The notes under the pieces were generated by a model. The model had not been told where the DNA came from. It made no database searches and worked only from the letters and a program-made list of their open reading frames with translations. From contig CAVUDJ010000019.1 of the NCBI GenBank assembly GCA_963740215.1, positions 1,054,001-1,118,000 on the forward strand: a DNA stretch of 64,000 bases, read 5' to 3'. Positions 40,760 through 52,599 of the stretch are shown in pieces (positions within the stretch are counted from its first letter, which is position 1; each line of letters begins with the position of its first letter). The DNA comes from CAVVAL01 sp963740215 (GTDB taxonomy: Bacteria; Actinomycetota; Actinomycetes; Mycobacteriales; Cryptosporangiaceae). Made by a program: the position numbers and the translations under genes.

Positions 40760-41939
40760 CCGAGCAGGAGCTGCGGACCTATTGGTGGGCAGCGGTGGCG
40801 AGCGTACCGCATGGTTGGAGACCTCGCCACCGGAGCCGTGCAGGACGCGTACCTCGCCGCGCTGGTCCAGTGGCCGACCGAGGGTATGCCCGCCAATCCG
40901 AGGGCGTGGCTGATCGGCGTGGCTCGCCACAAGGCGCTCGATCGGGTCCGCCGCGATGCCATGCGCACGGCGAAGGAGGCGGCCGCGATGCGTGACTGGA
41001 GTGAGCCAGCCCCGCCGACGCCGCAGGGGCCCTCGAGGACGACCAGCTGGCGCTGATCTTCCTGTGCTGCCACCGCGCTGGAGCCGGCGACGCAGGTGGC
41101 GCTGACGCTGCGATCGGTCTGCGGATTGAGCACCACCGAGGTCGCCGCCGCCTTCCTCGTGCCAGAGCCCACCATGGCCAAGCGGCTGGGACGTGCCAGG
41201 CGCAGATCCGCGACGCCGGGATCCCGCTGCGGGTGCCACCGCCTGCGCGCTGCCGGGCCGGCTGGACACGGTCCTACGGGTCGTCTACCTGCTGTTCACC
41301 GAGGGCCACAAGGCCAGCGCCGGCCCCGTCCTGGGGCGGCGACCTCTGCGACACGGCCGTCGATCTCGCCCGTGGCCTCGCCGCTCTGCTGCCCGACGAG
41401 CCGGAGATCCTGGGGTTGCTCGCCCTGCTGCTGCTCACGGACGCCCGCCGGGCCGCGCGCACCGACGCGACGCGACCTGGTGCTGCTCGAGACCAGGAGC
41501 GCACCCGATGGAACGCGGCGATGATCGAGGAGGGGCAGGCGCTCCTCGAATCGGCCCTCCGCACCGGCCGGCCCGGCCGGCACAGCTCCACGCGGCGATC
41601 GCGGCCTGCCACTCCACCGCTCGGCACGCGACCGACACCGACTGGCGACAGATCGCGTTGCTGTACAACGAACTCATCCGCTACGAGCCGACCCCGGTCA
41701 CCGAAGCCAACCGGGCAATCGCCGTCGCGATGTCGGAAGGCCCCGCCGCCGGGCTCGTCATCCTCGATGCGCCGGCCATCACCCGCAGATCGGCCGCGGC
41801 CCCAGTACCACCTCGCCCGGGCGGACCTGCTCCGCCGGCTCGGTCGCCACGACGACGCCCGGAACGCCTACCAACGTCCCTCCAACTGGACCCGAGCGCC
41901 GCCGACGCGTTCATCGCCGGCAACTCGCGGTCGGGGTAG
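40755..41939 (+). CDS. ECF42-type sigma factor (many frame breaks)
   Basis: Reconstructed ~395 residues, the full ECF42 length. Region 2: VGDLATGAVQDAYLAALVQW and NPRAWLIGVARHKALDRVRR. Region 4: ALIFLCCHRALEP, VCGLSTTEVAAAFLVPEPTMAK. DUF6596: LRVVYLLFTEGHKASAG, LLALLLLTDARRAART, ALLYNELIRYEPTPVTEANRA, and YHLARADLLRRLGRHDDARNAY. At least seven breaks occur (near 41030, 41205, 41240, 41330, 41470, 41570, 41790). With so many it may be a pseudogene, though base-call error is possible. Confidence 0.7.
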
Positions 41940-41986
41940 GGGTGGGTAAAGGTTGAGGGCGCATTCGAACCGCACGCGGGCAGCGG

Positions 41987-42934
41987 TCAGCTCCAGATCG
42001 TGACATAGACGGGCGGGCGGAACCGCGACGGCGGGACGCCGGCCCCCGGGGAACGCATCATCTGCATGGCTTCGGGCGTGCTCAGGAAGTGGCGCAGCGA
42101 GCCTGCGACGCTGGGCCGGCGGTCGCGGTGCAGGGTCGTGACGTGCCAGTTCGTCTCCATCGGTGTGGCCGGCGTCTCGACCAGCGCAAGCTCGCCGCGC
42201 TGCACCCGGTTGGCGACCAGATGGGCGACTGCCGGTGCGACCCCCGCCCCGTCGGCGGCGGCCGCCCAGGCGGCGGTCTGGTTGGGGAAGACCCGGATCC
42301 GCGGCTCCGCCACGCGCAGCCGGCGCAGGAGCGTGCTCGTGTCGCTCCTGGGGTCTGTGCCGGAGGGGTCGACCAGCCACGGCCAGCTCGCGGCGCTCCC
42401 CCGCGGGCGGTCGCGGCCGGCCGCGACCACGACCATCCGGCACCGGAAGATCGGCTCGCTGACCAGCCCGAGGCTCGGATCGGAGGCCAGGTACGGGCCG
42501 AGCGCCACGTCCGCCAGCCGGTTGGCGACTAGGACCGGCATCTGCGCCCCCGCCGCCACGCCGGAGGACGCCTCGATCGCGCCGGGCGAGCGCCGGGTGA
42601 AGGCGTCGAGCAGCGGCGTCGCCACGAACTCGGCGACGGTACACGTGGCCACCAGCCGCAACTGTCGCGGCACGCCTCTGGCGGCCCGCACCGCGACCTC
42701 CGCCTCGGCGCCGAGGGCGACCATCTGCGACGCGATCGGCAGCAGCCGGCTCCCGCCGGGCGTCAGGATCATCCTGGCGCCGCTCCGCCGGATGAGCTGA
42801 TCACCCAGGTGCTGCCGGAGTGCGGTCAGCGCCTGGGAGACGGCCGGCTCGCTGACACTCAGCGCGCTCGCCGCGTCCTTAACCGACCCTAGCCTCGCGA
42901 CCAGGACGAACACGCTCAGTTGCGTGAGGGTCAC
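41987..42934 (-). CDS. LysR-family transcriptional regulator
   Basis: 315 residues from GTG 42934 (VTLTQLSVFVLVARLGSV); an ATG four codons earlier is possible. HTH: VKDAASALSVSEPAVSQALTALRQHLGDQLIRR. The effector domain follows (LRLVATCTVAEF, MVVVAAGRDRPRG). It is divergent from coxM with ~137 bp between, so it probably regulates the CO dehydrogenase operon, as LysR-type or CoxC-like regulators do elsewhere (inference). Confidence 0.88.
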   Translation of the reverse strand: MTLTQLSVFVLVARLGSVKDAASALSVSEPAVSQALTALRQHLGDQLIRRSGARMILTPGGSRLLPIASQMVALGAEAEVAVRAARGVPRQLRLVATCTVAEFVATPLLDAFTRRSPGAIEASSGVAAGAQMPVLVANRLADVALGPYLASDPSLGLVSEPIFRCRMVVVAAGRDRPRGSAASWPWLVDPSGTDPRSDTSTLLRRLRVAEPRIRVFPNQTAAWAAAADGAGVAPAVAHLVANRVQRGELALVETPATPMETNWHVTTLHRDRRPSVAGSLRHFLSTPEAMQMMRSPGAGVPPSRFRPPVYVTIWS

Positions 42935-43070
42935 GAGCACAATCATCTCACTCGGATCCGGTACCTAAGCATTCACTTATCGGGGCATTGCACACGCCCT
43001 GCGCCGGGCCAAGGCTGTTGCATAGACAACGATGGGCGCTCGTGCGCGCCCCCCTCCAGCGGGAGGACAC

Positions 43071-43946
43071 ATGCAGGTTCCCGCACACGTCGAGTACGAG
43101 AGGGCGACCAGCGTCGACCACGCGCTCGCCCTGCTCGCCCGCTCCGGACCGGAGGCGCGCGTCGTCGCCGGTGGCCACAGCCTGATTCCGATGATGAAGC
43201 TGCGGCTGGCTCAGCCGGAGGTGCTGATCGACATCAACGACCTCACCGAACTCTCCTACCTCCGGCTCGAAGGGGGCGACCTCTGCATCGGGGCGCTGAC
43301 CCGCCACGCCGAACTGCTCGCCTCCCCGGTCGCACGGGAGCACTTCCCGATCTTCGTGGACGCCGAGCGTGTCATCGCCGACCCGATCGTGCGGAACTGG
43401 GGCACGGTCGGCGGTTCGCTCTGCCAGGCCGACCCGTCGGAGGACCTCTCCGCGGCGTTCGGCGCGACCTCCGCGACAGCAGTGATCCAGGGGCCGGACG
43501 GCGCACGGCGGGTCCCCGTGCGCGAGTTCCACCTCGGCCCGTACGAGACCGTGGTGGGCCCTGGCGAGATGCTGATCGAACTGCGTGTCCCGATCCGTCC
43601 CGGTGGCGGCAGCGCGTACGAGAAGGTCGAGCGCCGGGTCGGCGACTGGCCGATCGCCGCTGTGGGCGCGGCGATCTGGCTGGACGCAGATCGTGTCACT
43701 GACGTGGGCATCGGGCTGACAGCGGTGGGCGCCGAGCACTTCGTCGCGGGCGAGGCCGAGGACTTCCTCCGCGGCAAGGCGGCGACCGGGTCCAACTTCG
43801 CCGAGGCCGGCACCGTCGCCGCCGCACACTGCAACCCCGTCGCCGACCAGCGCGGGCCGGTCGACTACAAGCGGCACCTCGTCGCGGAGCTCACCGCCCG
43901 CGCGCTGCGGCGCGCCACGGCCCGCGCACAGGGTCAGGAGGCCTGA
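43071..43946 (+). CDS. coxM: CO dehydrogenase medium (FAD) subunit
   Basis: 291 residues from ATG 43071 with GGGAGG 6 bp upstream. FAD-binding motifs VVAGGHSLIPMMKLRLAQP and NWGTVGGSLCQADPSED are complete, and the C-terminal CO-dehydrogenase flavoprotein domain is present (VDYKRHLVAELTARAL). CoxM passes electrons from the iron-sulfur subunit to FAD and the respiratory chain. Single frame, no break. It overlaps closely with coxS (1-bp gap). Confidence 0.92.
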   Translation: MQVPAHVEYERATSVDHALALLARSGPEARVVAGGHSLIPMMKLRLAQPEVLIDINDLTELSYLRLEGGDLCIGALTRHAELLASPVAREHFPIFVDAERVIADPIVRNWGTVGGSLCQADPSEDLSAAFGATSATAVIQGPDGARRVPVREFHLGPYETVVGPGEMLIELRVPIRPGGGSAYEKVERRVGDWPIAAVGAAIWLDADRVTDVGIGLTAVGAEHFVAGEAEDFLRGKAATGSNFAEAGTVAAAHCNPVADQRGPVDYKRHLVAELTARALRRATARAQGQEA

Positions 43947-43947
43947 C

Positions 43948-44447
<500 letters not shown>

Positions 44448-44451
<4 letters not shown>

Positions 44452-46831
44452 CCGCGACCGAGGAGCGCGGTACGCCCATCGGGTACGGGCGGATGACGCG
44501 CAAGGAGGACGCCCGGTTCATCCGCGGCCGGGGCATCTACATCGACGACGTCAAGCTACCGGGCATGCTGCACGGTGCGATCCTGCACAGCCCGTACGCG
44601 CACGCCCGCATCCTCTCGATCGACACCACGGCGGCCGAGGCTCACCCGAAGGTGCGCGCGGTCATCACCGGCGCAGACGCTTGCCGGCCTGAAGCTCGCC
44701 TGGATGCCGACGCTCTCGAACGACGTGCAGGCCGTGCTCGCCACCGACAAGGTGCGCTTCCAGGGGCAGGAGGTGGCCTTCGTCGTCGCCGAGGACCGGT
44801 ACTCCGCACGCGACGCGCTGGAGCTGATCGAGGTCGAGTACGAGCCGCTCCCCGCCGTGGTGGACGCCAGGCGCGCGCTCGACCCCGATGCCCCGGTGAT
44901 CCGCGACGACCTCGAAGGCCGCACGAACAACCACATCTTCGACTGGGAGGCCGGCGACCGGGCCCGCACCGACGAGGTGTTCGCCGCCGCCGACGTGGTC
45001 GTCGAGCAGGACATCCTGTATCCCCGGGTGCACCCGGCACCGCTGGAGACCTGCGGCGCGGTGGCCGACTTCGACGCGGTCACCGGCAAGCTCACGATGT
45101 GGACGACCACCCAGGCGCCGCACGCCCACCGGACGCTCTACGCGCTGGTCGCCGGCCTGCCCGAGCACAAGATCCGGGTGATCTCGCCGGACATCGGCGG
45201 CGGGTTCGGCAACAAGGTCGGCATCTACCCCGGGTACGTGTGCGCGGTCGTCGGGTCGATCGTCACCGGCAAGCCGGTGAAGTGGGTGGAGGACCGGTCG
45301 GAGAACCTGATGAGCACCTCGTTCGCCCGCGACTACCACATGCACGGCGAGATCGCGGCCACCCGCGACGGCAAGATGCTCGGCCTCCGGGTGAAGGTGA
45401 TCGCCGACCACGGCGCCTTCAACGGCACCGCGCAGCCCACCAAGTACCCGGCCGGGTTCTTCGGTGTCTTCTCCGGCTCGTACGACCTGCAGGCAGCGCA
45501 CTGCGATGTGACCGGCGTCTACACCAACAAGGCGCCGGGCGGCGTCGCGTACGCGTGCTCGTTCCGGATCACCGAGGCCGTGTACCTGGTCGAGCGGATG
45601 GTCGACGTCCTGGCGCTGGAGCTGGAAGTGGATCCGGCCGAGCTGCGGATGAAGAACCTGCTGCGAGCCGGAGCAGTTCCCGTACGCGTCCCCGACCGGC
45701 TGGGAGTACGACTCCGGGGACTACCCGAAGGCGCTGCGGCTGGCCATGGACATGGCCGGCTACGACGACCTGCGGAAGGAGCAGGCCGAGCAGGCGCGAG
45801 CACGGCGAGCTGCATGGGCATCGGCGTCAGCTTCTTCACCGAGGCGGTCGGCGCCGGCCCGCGCAAGCACATGGACATCCTCGGGCTGGGCATGGCCGAC
45901 GGTGCGGAGCTGCGGGTGCACCCGACCGGCAAGGCGGTGCTGCGCATCTCGGTGCAGACCCAGGGGCAGGGCCACGAGACGACCTTCGCCCAGATCGTGG
46001 CCGAGGAGCTGGGCATCCCGCCCGGACGACATCGAGGTCGTGCACGGCGACACCGACCAGACGCCGTTCGGGCTCGGCACCTACGGCTCCCGCTCGACGC
46101 CGGTCTCCGGCGCGGCGACGGCGATGGTCGCCCGCAAGGTGCGCGAGCGGGCGCGGATCGTCGCCTCGGCGATGCTCGAGGTGGCGCCGGACGACCTGGA
46201 GTGGGAGAAGGGCCGCTGGTTCGTCAGGGGCGACCCCGACCAGGGCAAGACGATCCAGGAGATCGCGCTCGCCGCGCACTCCAATCTGGAGCTGCCCGAG
46301 GGCGTGGAGGGCCACCTCGACGCGACCTGCGTCTACAACCCGCCGAACCTGACGTACCCGTTCGGCGCCTACATCGCGGTCGTGGACGTCGACCCGGGCA
46401 CCGGCAAGGTGAAGGTGCGGCGGTTCGTCGCGGTGGACGACTGCGGCGTGCGGATCAACCCGATGATCGTCGAGGGGCAGGTGCACGGCGGGCTCGCCGA
46501 CGGGATCGGCATGGCGCTGATGCAGGTCATCGCGTTCGACGAGGACGGCAACTGCCTCGGCGGGTCGTTCATGGACTACCTGCTGCCCACCTCGATGGAG
46601 TGCCCGTCCTGGGAGCTCGGCGAGACGGTGACGCCGTCGCCGCACCACCCGATCGGCGCCAAGGGGGTCGGCGAGTCGGCCACGGTCGGCTCGCCGCCGG
46701 CGGTGGTGAACGCGGTGGTCGACGCGCTCCGGCCGTACGGGGTCCGGCACGCGGACATGCCGCTCACCCCCGCCAACGTGTGGCGCACGATCCAGGGCCG
46801 CCCGTTCCGCACCGACCTGGCCATCACGTGA
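44448..46831 (+). CDS. coxL: Form I CO dehydrogenase large (molybdenum) subunit (frame breaks)
   Basis: Reconstructed ~794 residues. It starts MTATEERGTPIGYGRMTRKED and contains FRGRGIYIDD-like and VISPDIGGGFGNK cofactor segments. The active-site loop reads AYACSFR (codons 45547-45567, Cys at 45556), matching the AYxCSFR signature of form I, CO-oxidising enzymes rather than the AYRGAGR of form II; the Cys binds the Cu-S-Mo centre. The proton-acceptor Glu is in GAKGVGESATVGSP. Breaks near 44685, 45670, 45800 and 46025 restore one another's context; all conserved blocks remain. It overlaps the next gene by 4 bp. Confidence 0.9.
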
Positions 46832-47728
46832 CCCGAACCGACCTGCTGGTCCGCGCGGACCACCTGCGCTCCGGGCGGACGCCGTTCGTGCTGGCCACCG
46901 TCGTCCGCGCGGAGCGGCCGACGAGCGCCAAGGCAGGCGACTGCGCGCTCGTGCTGCCCGACGGCACGATGGAGGGGTTCGTCGGCGGAAGCTGCGCCGA
47001 GTCGACCGTCCGTCTCCAGGGGCTGCGGCTGCTGGAGACGGGCGAGTCGACCCTGCTCCGTATCACCCCGGAGCCCGATCAGGCCGAGTCGGCCGAGGGG
47101 CTGGTCACCGTCGGCAACCCCTGCCTGTCCGGCGGCACGCTGGAGATCTTCCTGGAGGCGATGCTGCCCCCGACCCTCGTCCACGTCTTCGGCGACGCGC
47201 CCGTGGCCCGCGCGCTGGCGAGCGTCGGCGAGGCGCTCGGCTACGCGATCACGACCAGCGGCGATCCCGACGAGCCGATCGCCGCCCGACGCGGCGGCGG
47301 TCGTGGTCGCCTCCCACGGCCGCGACGAGGAGCCGGTGCTCACCGCGGCGCTGCGGCGCGGACGTGCCGTACGTCGCGCTGGTGGCCAGCCGCCGCCGCG
47401 GCCGGGCGGTGGTCGCTGCGCTCGACGTCCCGGACGAGCAGAAGGCGCGGGTGCACACCCCGGCCGGGCTGGACATCGGCGCCCGTACCGCTCCGGAGAT
47501 CGCGCTCTCGATCCTGGCCGAGGTGATCGCCGACCGGCCCCGGGTCGCGGCCCGATCGAGCCGCCGAACCTCCGCCGTGCCGCGCCCGCGGCGGTCGACC
47601 CGGTGTGCGGCATGGCCGTGGCGGTCGCCGAGAGCAGCCTCCAGCTGGAGCACGCCGGCCGGACCTGGTACTTCTGCGGCACCGGCTGCCAGCGCGCCTT
47701 CGCCGACGACCCCGAACGGTACGCATGA
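46828..47728 (+). CDS. coxI: XdhC/CoxI-family maturation factor with C-terminal YHS domain (frame breaks)
   Basis: Reconstructed ~300 residues. The XdhC/CoxI N-terminal part has FVLATVVRAERPTSAKAGD and MEGFVGGSCAEST, and the Rossmann-like C-terminal part has VHVFGDAPVARALA, VVVASHGRDEEPVL and YVALVASRRRG. After breaks near 47290, 47370 and 47540 it ends in a YHS-type metal-binding domain (VDPVCGMAVAVAES, then TWYFCGTGCQRAFADDPERYA). XdhC proteins load sulfurated molybdenum cofactor; the YHS domain may handle copper or another metal for the Cu-Mo site (inference). Confidence 0.8.
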
Positions 47729-47828
47729 GCGAGCGTCAGCGAGCGAATCATTGGCACAGTTTGCGCGAATGCGCCGCCGAGCGAAGCGAAGCGTGCTCAT
47801 GAGCGCCTCGCCGAGGCGACGCCAGCCG

Positions 47829-47887
47829 GTGTTCGCGGAAATCGCCGGCCCGGCTGGCCGATTCCGCGCGATTTCCGCGCCGAACAC
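47829..47887. repeat. Dispersed inverted-repeat element, copy 2
   Basis: GTGTTCGCGGAAATCGC (47829-47845) recurs exactly as in copy 1 (25128). The right arm GCGATTTCCGCG (from 47868), then CCG, then AACAC, differs by a 3-base insertion. It lies between coxI and coxD. Confidence 0.75.
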
Positions 47888-47900
47888 CAGGCCGCGCGTC

Positions 47901-48786
47901 ATGGGTGAGCTGGTGCCGGATGTGGCCGCGCTGCTCGACGGTCTCGACGCGACCGGGTACCTCGCCGACGAGCCGCTCGCCACGGCGCTGTTCCTGGCCG
48001 TGCGGATGGGCCAGCCGATCCTGCTCGAAGGCGAGCCCGGCGTCGGAAAGACCGAGGCGGCCAAGGCGCTGGCCGCAGCGCTCGACACCCGGCTGGTGCG
48101 GCTGCAGTGCTACGAGGGGATCGCGGCGGCCGAGGCGCTGTACGAGTGGAACTACCCTCGCCAGCTGCTCGGGATCCGGCTCGCCGAGGCGCGGGGCGAG
48201 GCCATCCGCGATGCCGACCTGTTCAGCGAGGAGTACCTGCTCGCGCGGCCGCTGCTCGCCGCGCTCGACCACCCTGGACCGCGGCCGGCGGTGCTGCTCA
48301 TCGACGAGGTGGATCGGGCCGACGACGAGTTCGAGGCGTTCCTCTTCGAGTTGCTGGCCGAGTCGGCGGTCACCATCCCGGAGCTCGGTACCCGGCGGGC
48401 CGTGCTGCCGCCGATCGCGGTGCTGACGTCGAACCGCACCCGGGACCTGCACGACGCGCTCAAGCGGCGCTGCCTCTACCACTGGATCGAGTACCCGGAC
48501 CCGGCGCGGGTCGCCGCGATCATCCGCCGCCGGGTGCCGGCCACCGAGCGAGCGGCTGGCCGGTCAGGTCGCCGGATCGGTGGCCCGGCTCCGTGGCCTG
48601 GATCTGAACAAGCTCCCGGGGGTGGCCGAGGCGATCAACTGGGCGGCCGCCCTGCACGTGCTCGGGGTCGCGGAGCTCTCGTCCGGCGCCGCCGACCGCA
48701 CGCTGAGCGCGGTGTTGAAGTACGCCGAGGACGGTGACGCGGCCCGCCGGGCCGGGCTCGCCACACTGGTCGGCGAGCATGGCTGA
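47901..48786 (+). CDS. coxD: CoxD, MoxR-type AAA+ ATPase (one frame break)
   Basis: Reconstructed ~295 residues from ATG 47901. Walker A GEPGVGKTEAAK, Walker B VLLIDEVDRAD, sensor segment VLTSNRTRDLHDALKRRC. A break near 48545 leads to LAGQVAGSVARLRGLDL and ends ADRTLSAVLKYAEDGDAARRAG. CoxD with CoxE inserts copper and sulfur into the CO dehydrogenase active site. It overlaps coxE by 8 bp. Confidence 0.9.
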
Positions 48787-49945
48787 GCCGGCGCGAGAGC
48801 CGGTGGGCGACCTCGCCACGGTGGCGGCGAGGTTCGGCGCGGCGCTGCACGCCGCCGGCCTGCCCGTCGGGCCGGACCGCTGCGAGCGGTTCGCCCGCGC
48901 GATAACCGTGGCGCGGCCACCGACCACCCGGGCGCTGTACTGGTGCGGGCTGGCCACGCTGGTCTCCGACCCCGGCCAGATGGAGGTCTTCGACCAGATA
49001 TTCGCGGCCGTCTTCGGTGGTGCGGTCGACCTGGCCGACGCGCGGGGCGATCCGAACGCTCCCCCGTTGCCGGCCACGCTGGCCCGGTCGGGGTCCGCGC
49101 CGGTCCTGCCTGGTTCGTACCCGTCGGACGGCACCGCGCCCCGCGATCGGCCGGCCGACGGCTCGGCGCCAGCGCTGTCGAGTGCCGAAGAGCGGCTGGC
49201 GACCCGCGACTTCGCCGAGCTCTCCCCCGACGAACTGCTGCTCCTCGCCAGGCTGATGCGCCAGCTGGCGCTGGCGACCCCGCCGCGGCGCTCCCGGCGA
49301 TACCAGCAGACGCCCGTCGGAGACCGGATCGACCTGCGCAGCACCCTGCGCCGTGCCCGCCGGACCGGCGGCGACCCCGCTCGTCTCGCCCGGCGAGCGC
49401 CGCGGCTGCGGCCACGCCGGCTGGTCGTCCTGTGCGACATCTCCGGCTCGATGGAGCCGTACGCCCGGTCGATGCTCCAGCTGCTCTACTGCGCGGCCGG
49501 CGGATCGCGGGCGGAGGTGTTCACGTTCGCGACCCGCTTGACCCGGCTGACCCGCGTACTCGCCCGCTCGCGCCCTGGTCCCGCCCTCGAACGCGCGGGT
49601 CGCGCCGCGCCGGACTGGTCCGGGGGCACCCGGATCGGCGCCGCGCTGAGAGAGTTCAACGACCAGTACGGCCGCCGCGGCCTGGCCAGGGGCGCGGTCG
49701 TCCTGGTCATCTCCGACGGCTGGGACACCGGCGATCCGGCGCTCGTCGAGCGGGAGATGGCCCGGCTGTCCCGGGTCGCCTACCGCATCGTCTGGGCCAA
49801 TCCGCGGACGCAGAGCCCCCGCTACCGCCCGCTTGTCGGTGGAATGGCGGCTGCGTGGCCGTACTGCGACGCCGTGGTCAGCGCGCACAGTCTGGCCGCG
49901 CTGGACGAGCTGACCGCGGCACTCGCCGCCCGGAGGTCGGCTTAA
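48779..49945 (+). CDS. coxE: CoxE, VWA-domain maturation factor
   Basis: 388 residues, one frame. An N-terminal helical part (AARFGAALHAAGLPVGPDRCERFARAI) is followed by a linker, and from about residue 216 a VWA domain with the MIDAS motif CDISGSMEPYARS and later VLVISDGWDTGDP. It works with CoxD in maturation of the Cu-S-Mo cluster. CoxF and CoxG genes are not present next to it; they may be elsewhere. Confidence 0.92.
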   Translation: MAEPAREPVGDLATVAARFGAALHAAGLPVGPDRCERFARAITVARPPTTRALYWCGLATLVSDPGQMEVFDQIFAAVFGGAVDLADARGDPNAPPLPATLARSGSAPVLPGSYPSDGTAPRDRPADGSAPALSSAEERLATRDFAELSPDELLLLARLMRQLALATPPRRSRRYQQTPVGDRIDLRSTLRRARRTGGDPARLARRAPRLRPRRLVVLCDISGSMEPYARSMLQLLYCAAGGSRAEVFTFATRLTRLTRVLARSRPGPALERAGRAAPDWSGGTRIGAALREFNDQYGRRGLARGAVVLVISDGWDTGDPALVEREMARLSRVAYRIVWANPRTQSPRYRPLVGGMAAAWPYCDAVVSAHSLAALDELTAALAARRSA

Positions 49946-50042
49946 GCCAGGCAGCGACGACGAAGTGTCAGGGTTTCGGCGGTATCCGACGCCCGGTTTC
50001 AGGACCGCTACCCCGACAGTCCGGTTTCTCACCGGTGGGCGC

Positions 50043-50732
50043 CTACCTGTCGAGCAGCTCCTGCATCCGGGCGATCTCGGCTTGCTGCTCAGCCGCGATG
50101 TTGGTCGCCAGCTCCTGGATCCGCTCGTCGGCGCCGACCTTCAACACGTCGCTGGACATGTCGATCGCACCCTGATGGTGAGCGGACATCAGGTCCACGA
50201 ACATCCGGTCGAACGCCGCGCCGGTCGCACTCGTCAGCGCCCTGAGGGCCTGGGGCGACGCCATGCCGCGCATGGTGCCGTGATCGTGCTCCGCGCCCTC
50301 GTCACCGGACTCGCCGAGCCTCCTGGCCTTGAGCCACGCACGGAGTACGGCGATCTCCGGGCCCTGGGCCGCCCGGATGCGTTCCGCGATCGCACGAACC
50401 TGTGGGCTGCGCGCACGGGAGGGCGCGAGCGCCGCCATCTCGACCGCCTGCTGGTGGTGTTCGATCATCATGCGGACGAACCACGCGTCGAGCGAGTTGT
50501 AGCGCGAGCCGTCCGGTGCGGCGATCTGGTCGGACGGCACGACCGACGCGGATTCGCCAGGCCGCCCGGGCACGATGACCGGCACCGGCGAGCGCGTGGA
50601 TCGGGGCGTCGACCGCGCCTGCGGCTGGTCGTTCGACGAGGTCACTCCCCATGCGATGCCGCCGCCGGCGACCGCGACGGCCAGGACCGCGATGGTCAGG
50701 TACGTCCACCGACGCATCGCCATCGTGCCCAC
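50043..50732 (-). CDS. DUF305 secreted/membrane protein
   Basis: 229 residues from GTG 50732 or an ATG three codons later. A signal-anchor helix (YLTIAVLAVAVAGGGIAWGV) is followed by two DUF305 His-rich repeats: MIEHHQQAVEMAALAP and MSAHHQGAIDMSSDVL, with conserved HHxxAxxM patterns. DUF305 proteins are thought to bind copper or other metals. It is divergent from the LVIVD gene, a neighbour pair common in actinobacteria. Confidence 0.88.
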   Translation of the reverse strand: MGTMAMRRWTYLTIAVLAVAVAGGGIAWGVTSSNDQPQARSTPRSTRSPVPVIVPGRPGESASVVPSDQIAAPDGSRYNSLDAWFVRMMIEHHQQAVEMAALAPSRARSPQVRAIAERIRAAQGPEIAVLRAWLKARRLGESGDEGAEHDHGTMRGMASPQALRALTSATGAAFDRMFVDLMSAHHQGAIDMSSDVLKVGADERIQELATNIAAEQQAEIARMQELLDR

Positions 50733-50774
50733 CTCCCCCGTGAGATTCCGCGCGATTGCGGCTTCGTAGCTAAA

Positions 50775-50805
50775 TAACTACCAAAATGACCCAGGTCGGT
50801 AGTTA
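50775..50805. promoter_or_regulatory. Inverted repeat in the DUF305/LVIVD divergent spacer
   Basis: TAACTACC (50775-50782) and GGTAGTTA (50798-50805) are exact complements 15 bp apart, centred in the 124-bp divergent spacer. A shared operator is inferred. Confidence 0.5.
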
Positions 50806-50856
50806 CCATGCACAGAGTGGGCTATCAGCCCGCACGTCTCGGAACGGGGGATCGCT

Positions 50857-52287
<1,431 letters not shown>

Positions 52288-52599
52288 GGGAACCGGGCTG
52301 ACCGCCGCCGACCAGCCCCTGCCGAACCGGACTGTCCGGACACGCGTCCCTTAACCGGACGCCCGATACCGCCATTTCCCCGACAGTTCGCAGCCTTGAC
52401 GTCAACAGCCGGTCGGGGTCGGTGTCGACGGTGGGCTGGAAGATGTCGAGGCGGTGGTAGTGGCCGTCAGGGTGGCGGATGTCGAAATGCCTCAGCAAGC
52501 ACGAACGTGGCGCCTGCCTCGATGATTGCTCTGCGCCCGGCCGGGTGGGACCATCAACATCGCTGGCAGGGGGTTCAGCGCGGGCCCGCGGGAGGCGCG
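52288..52599. other. Gene-free gap, possible short minus-strand remnant
   Basis: A minus-strand frame (52250-52612) includes RHFDIRHPDGHYHRLDIFQP, which looks protein-like but has no complete gene around it and overlaps a good ribosome-binding site for the next gene. It may be a gene fragment. Confidence 0.3.
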
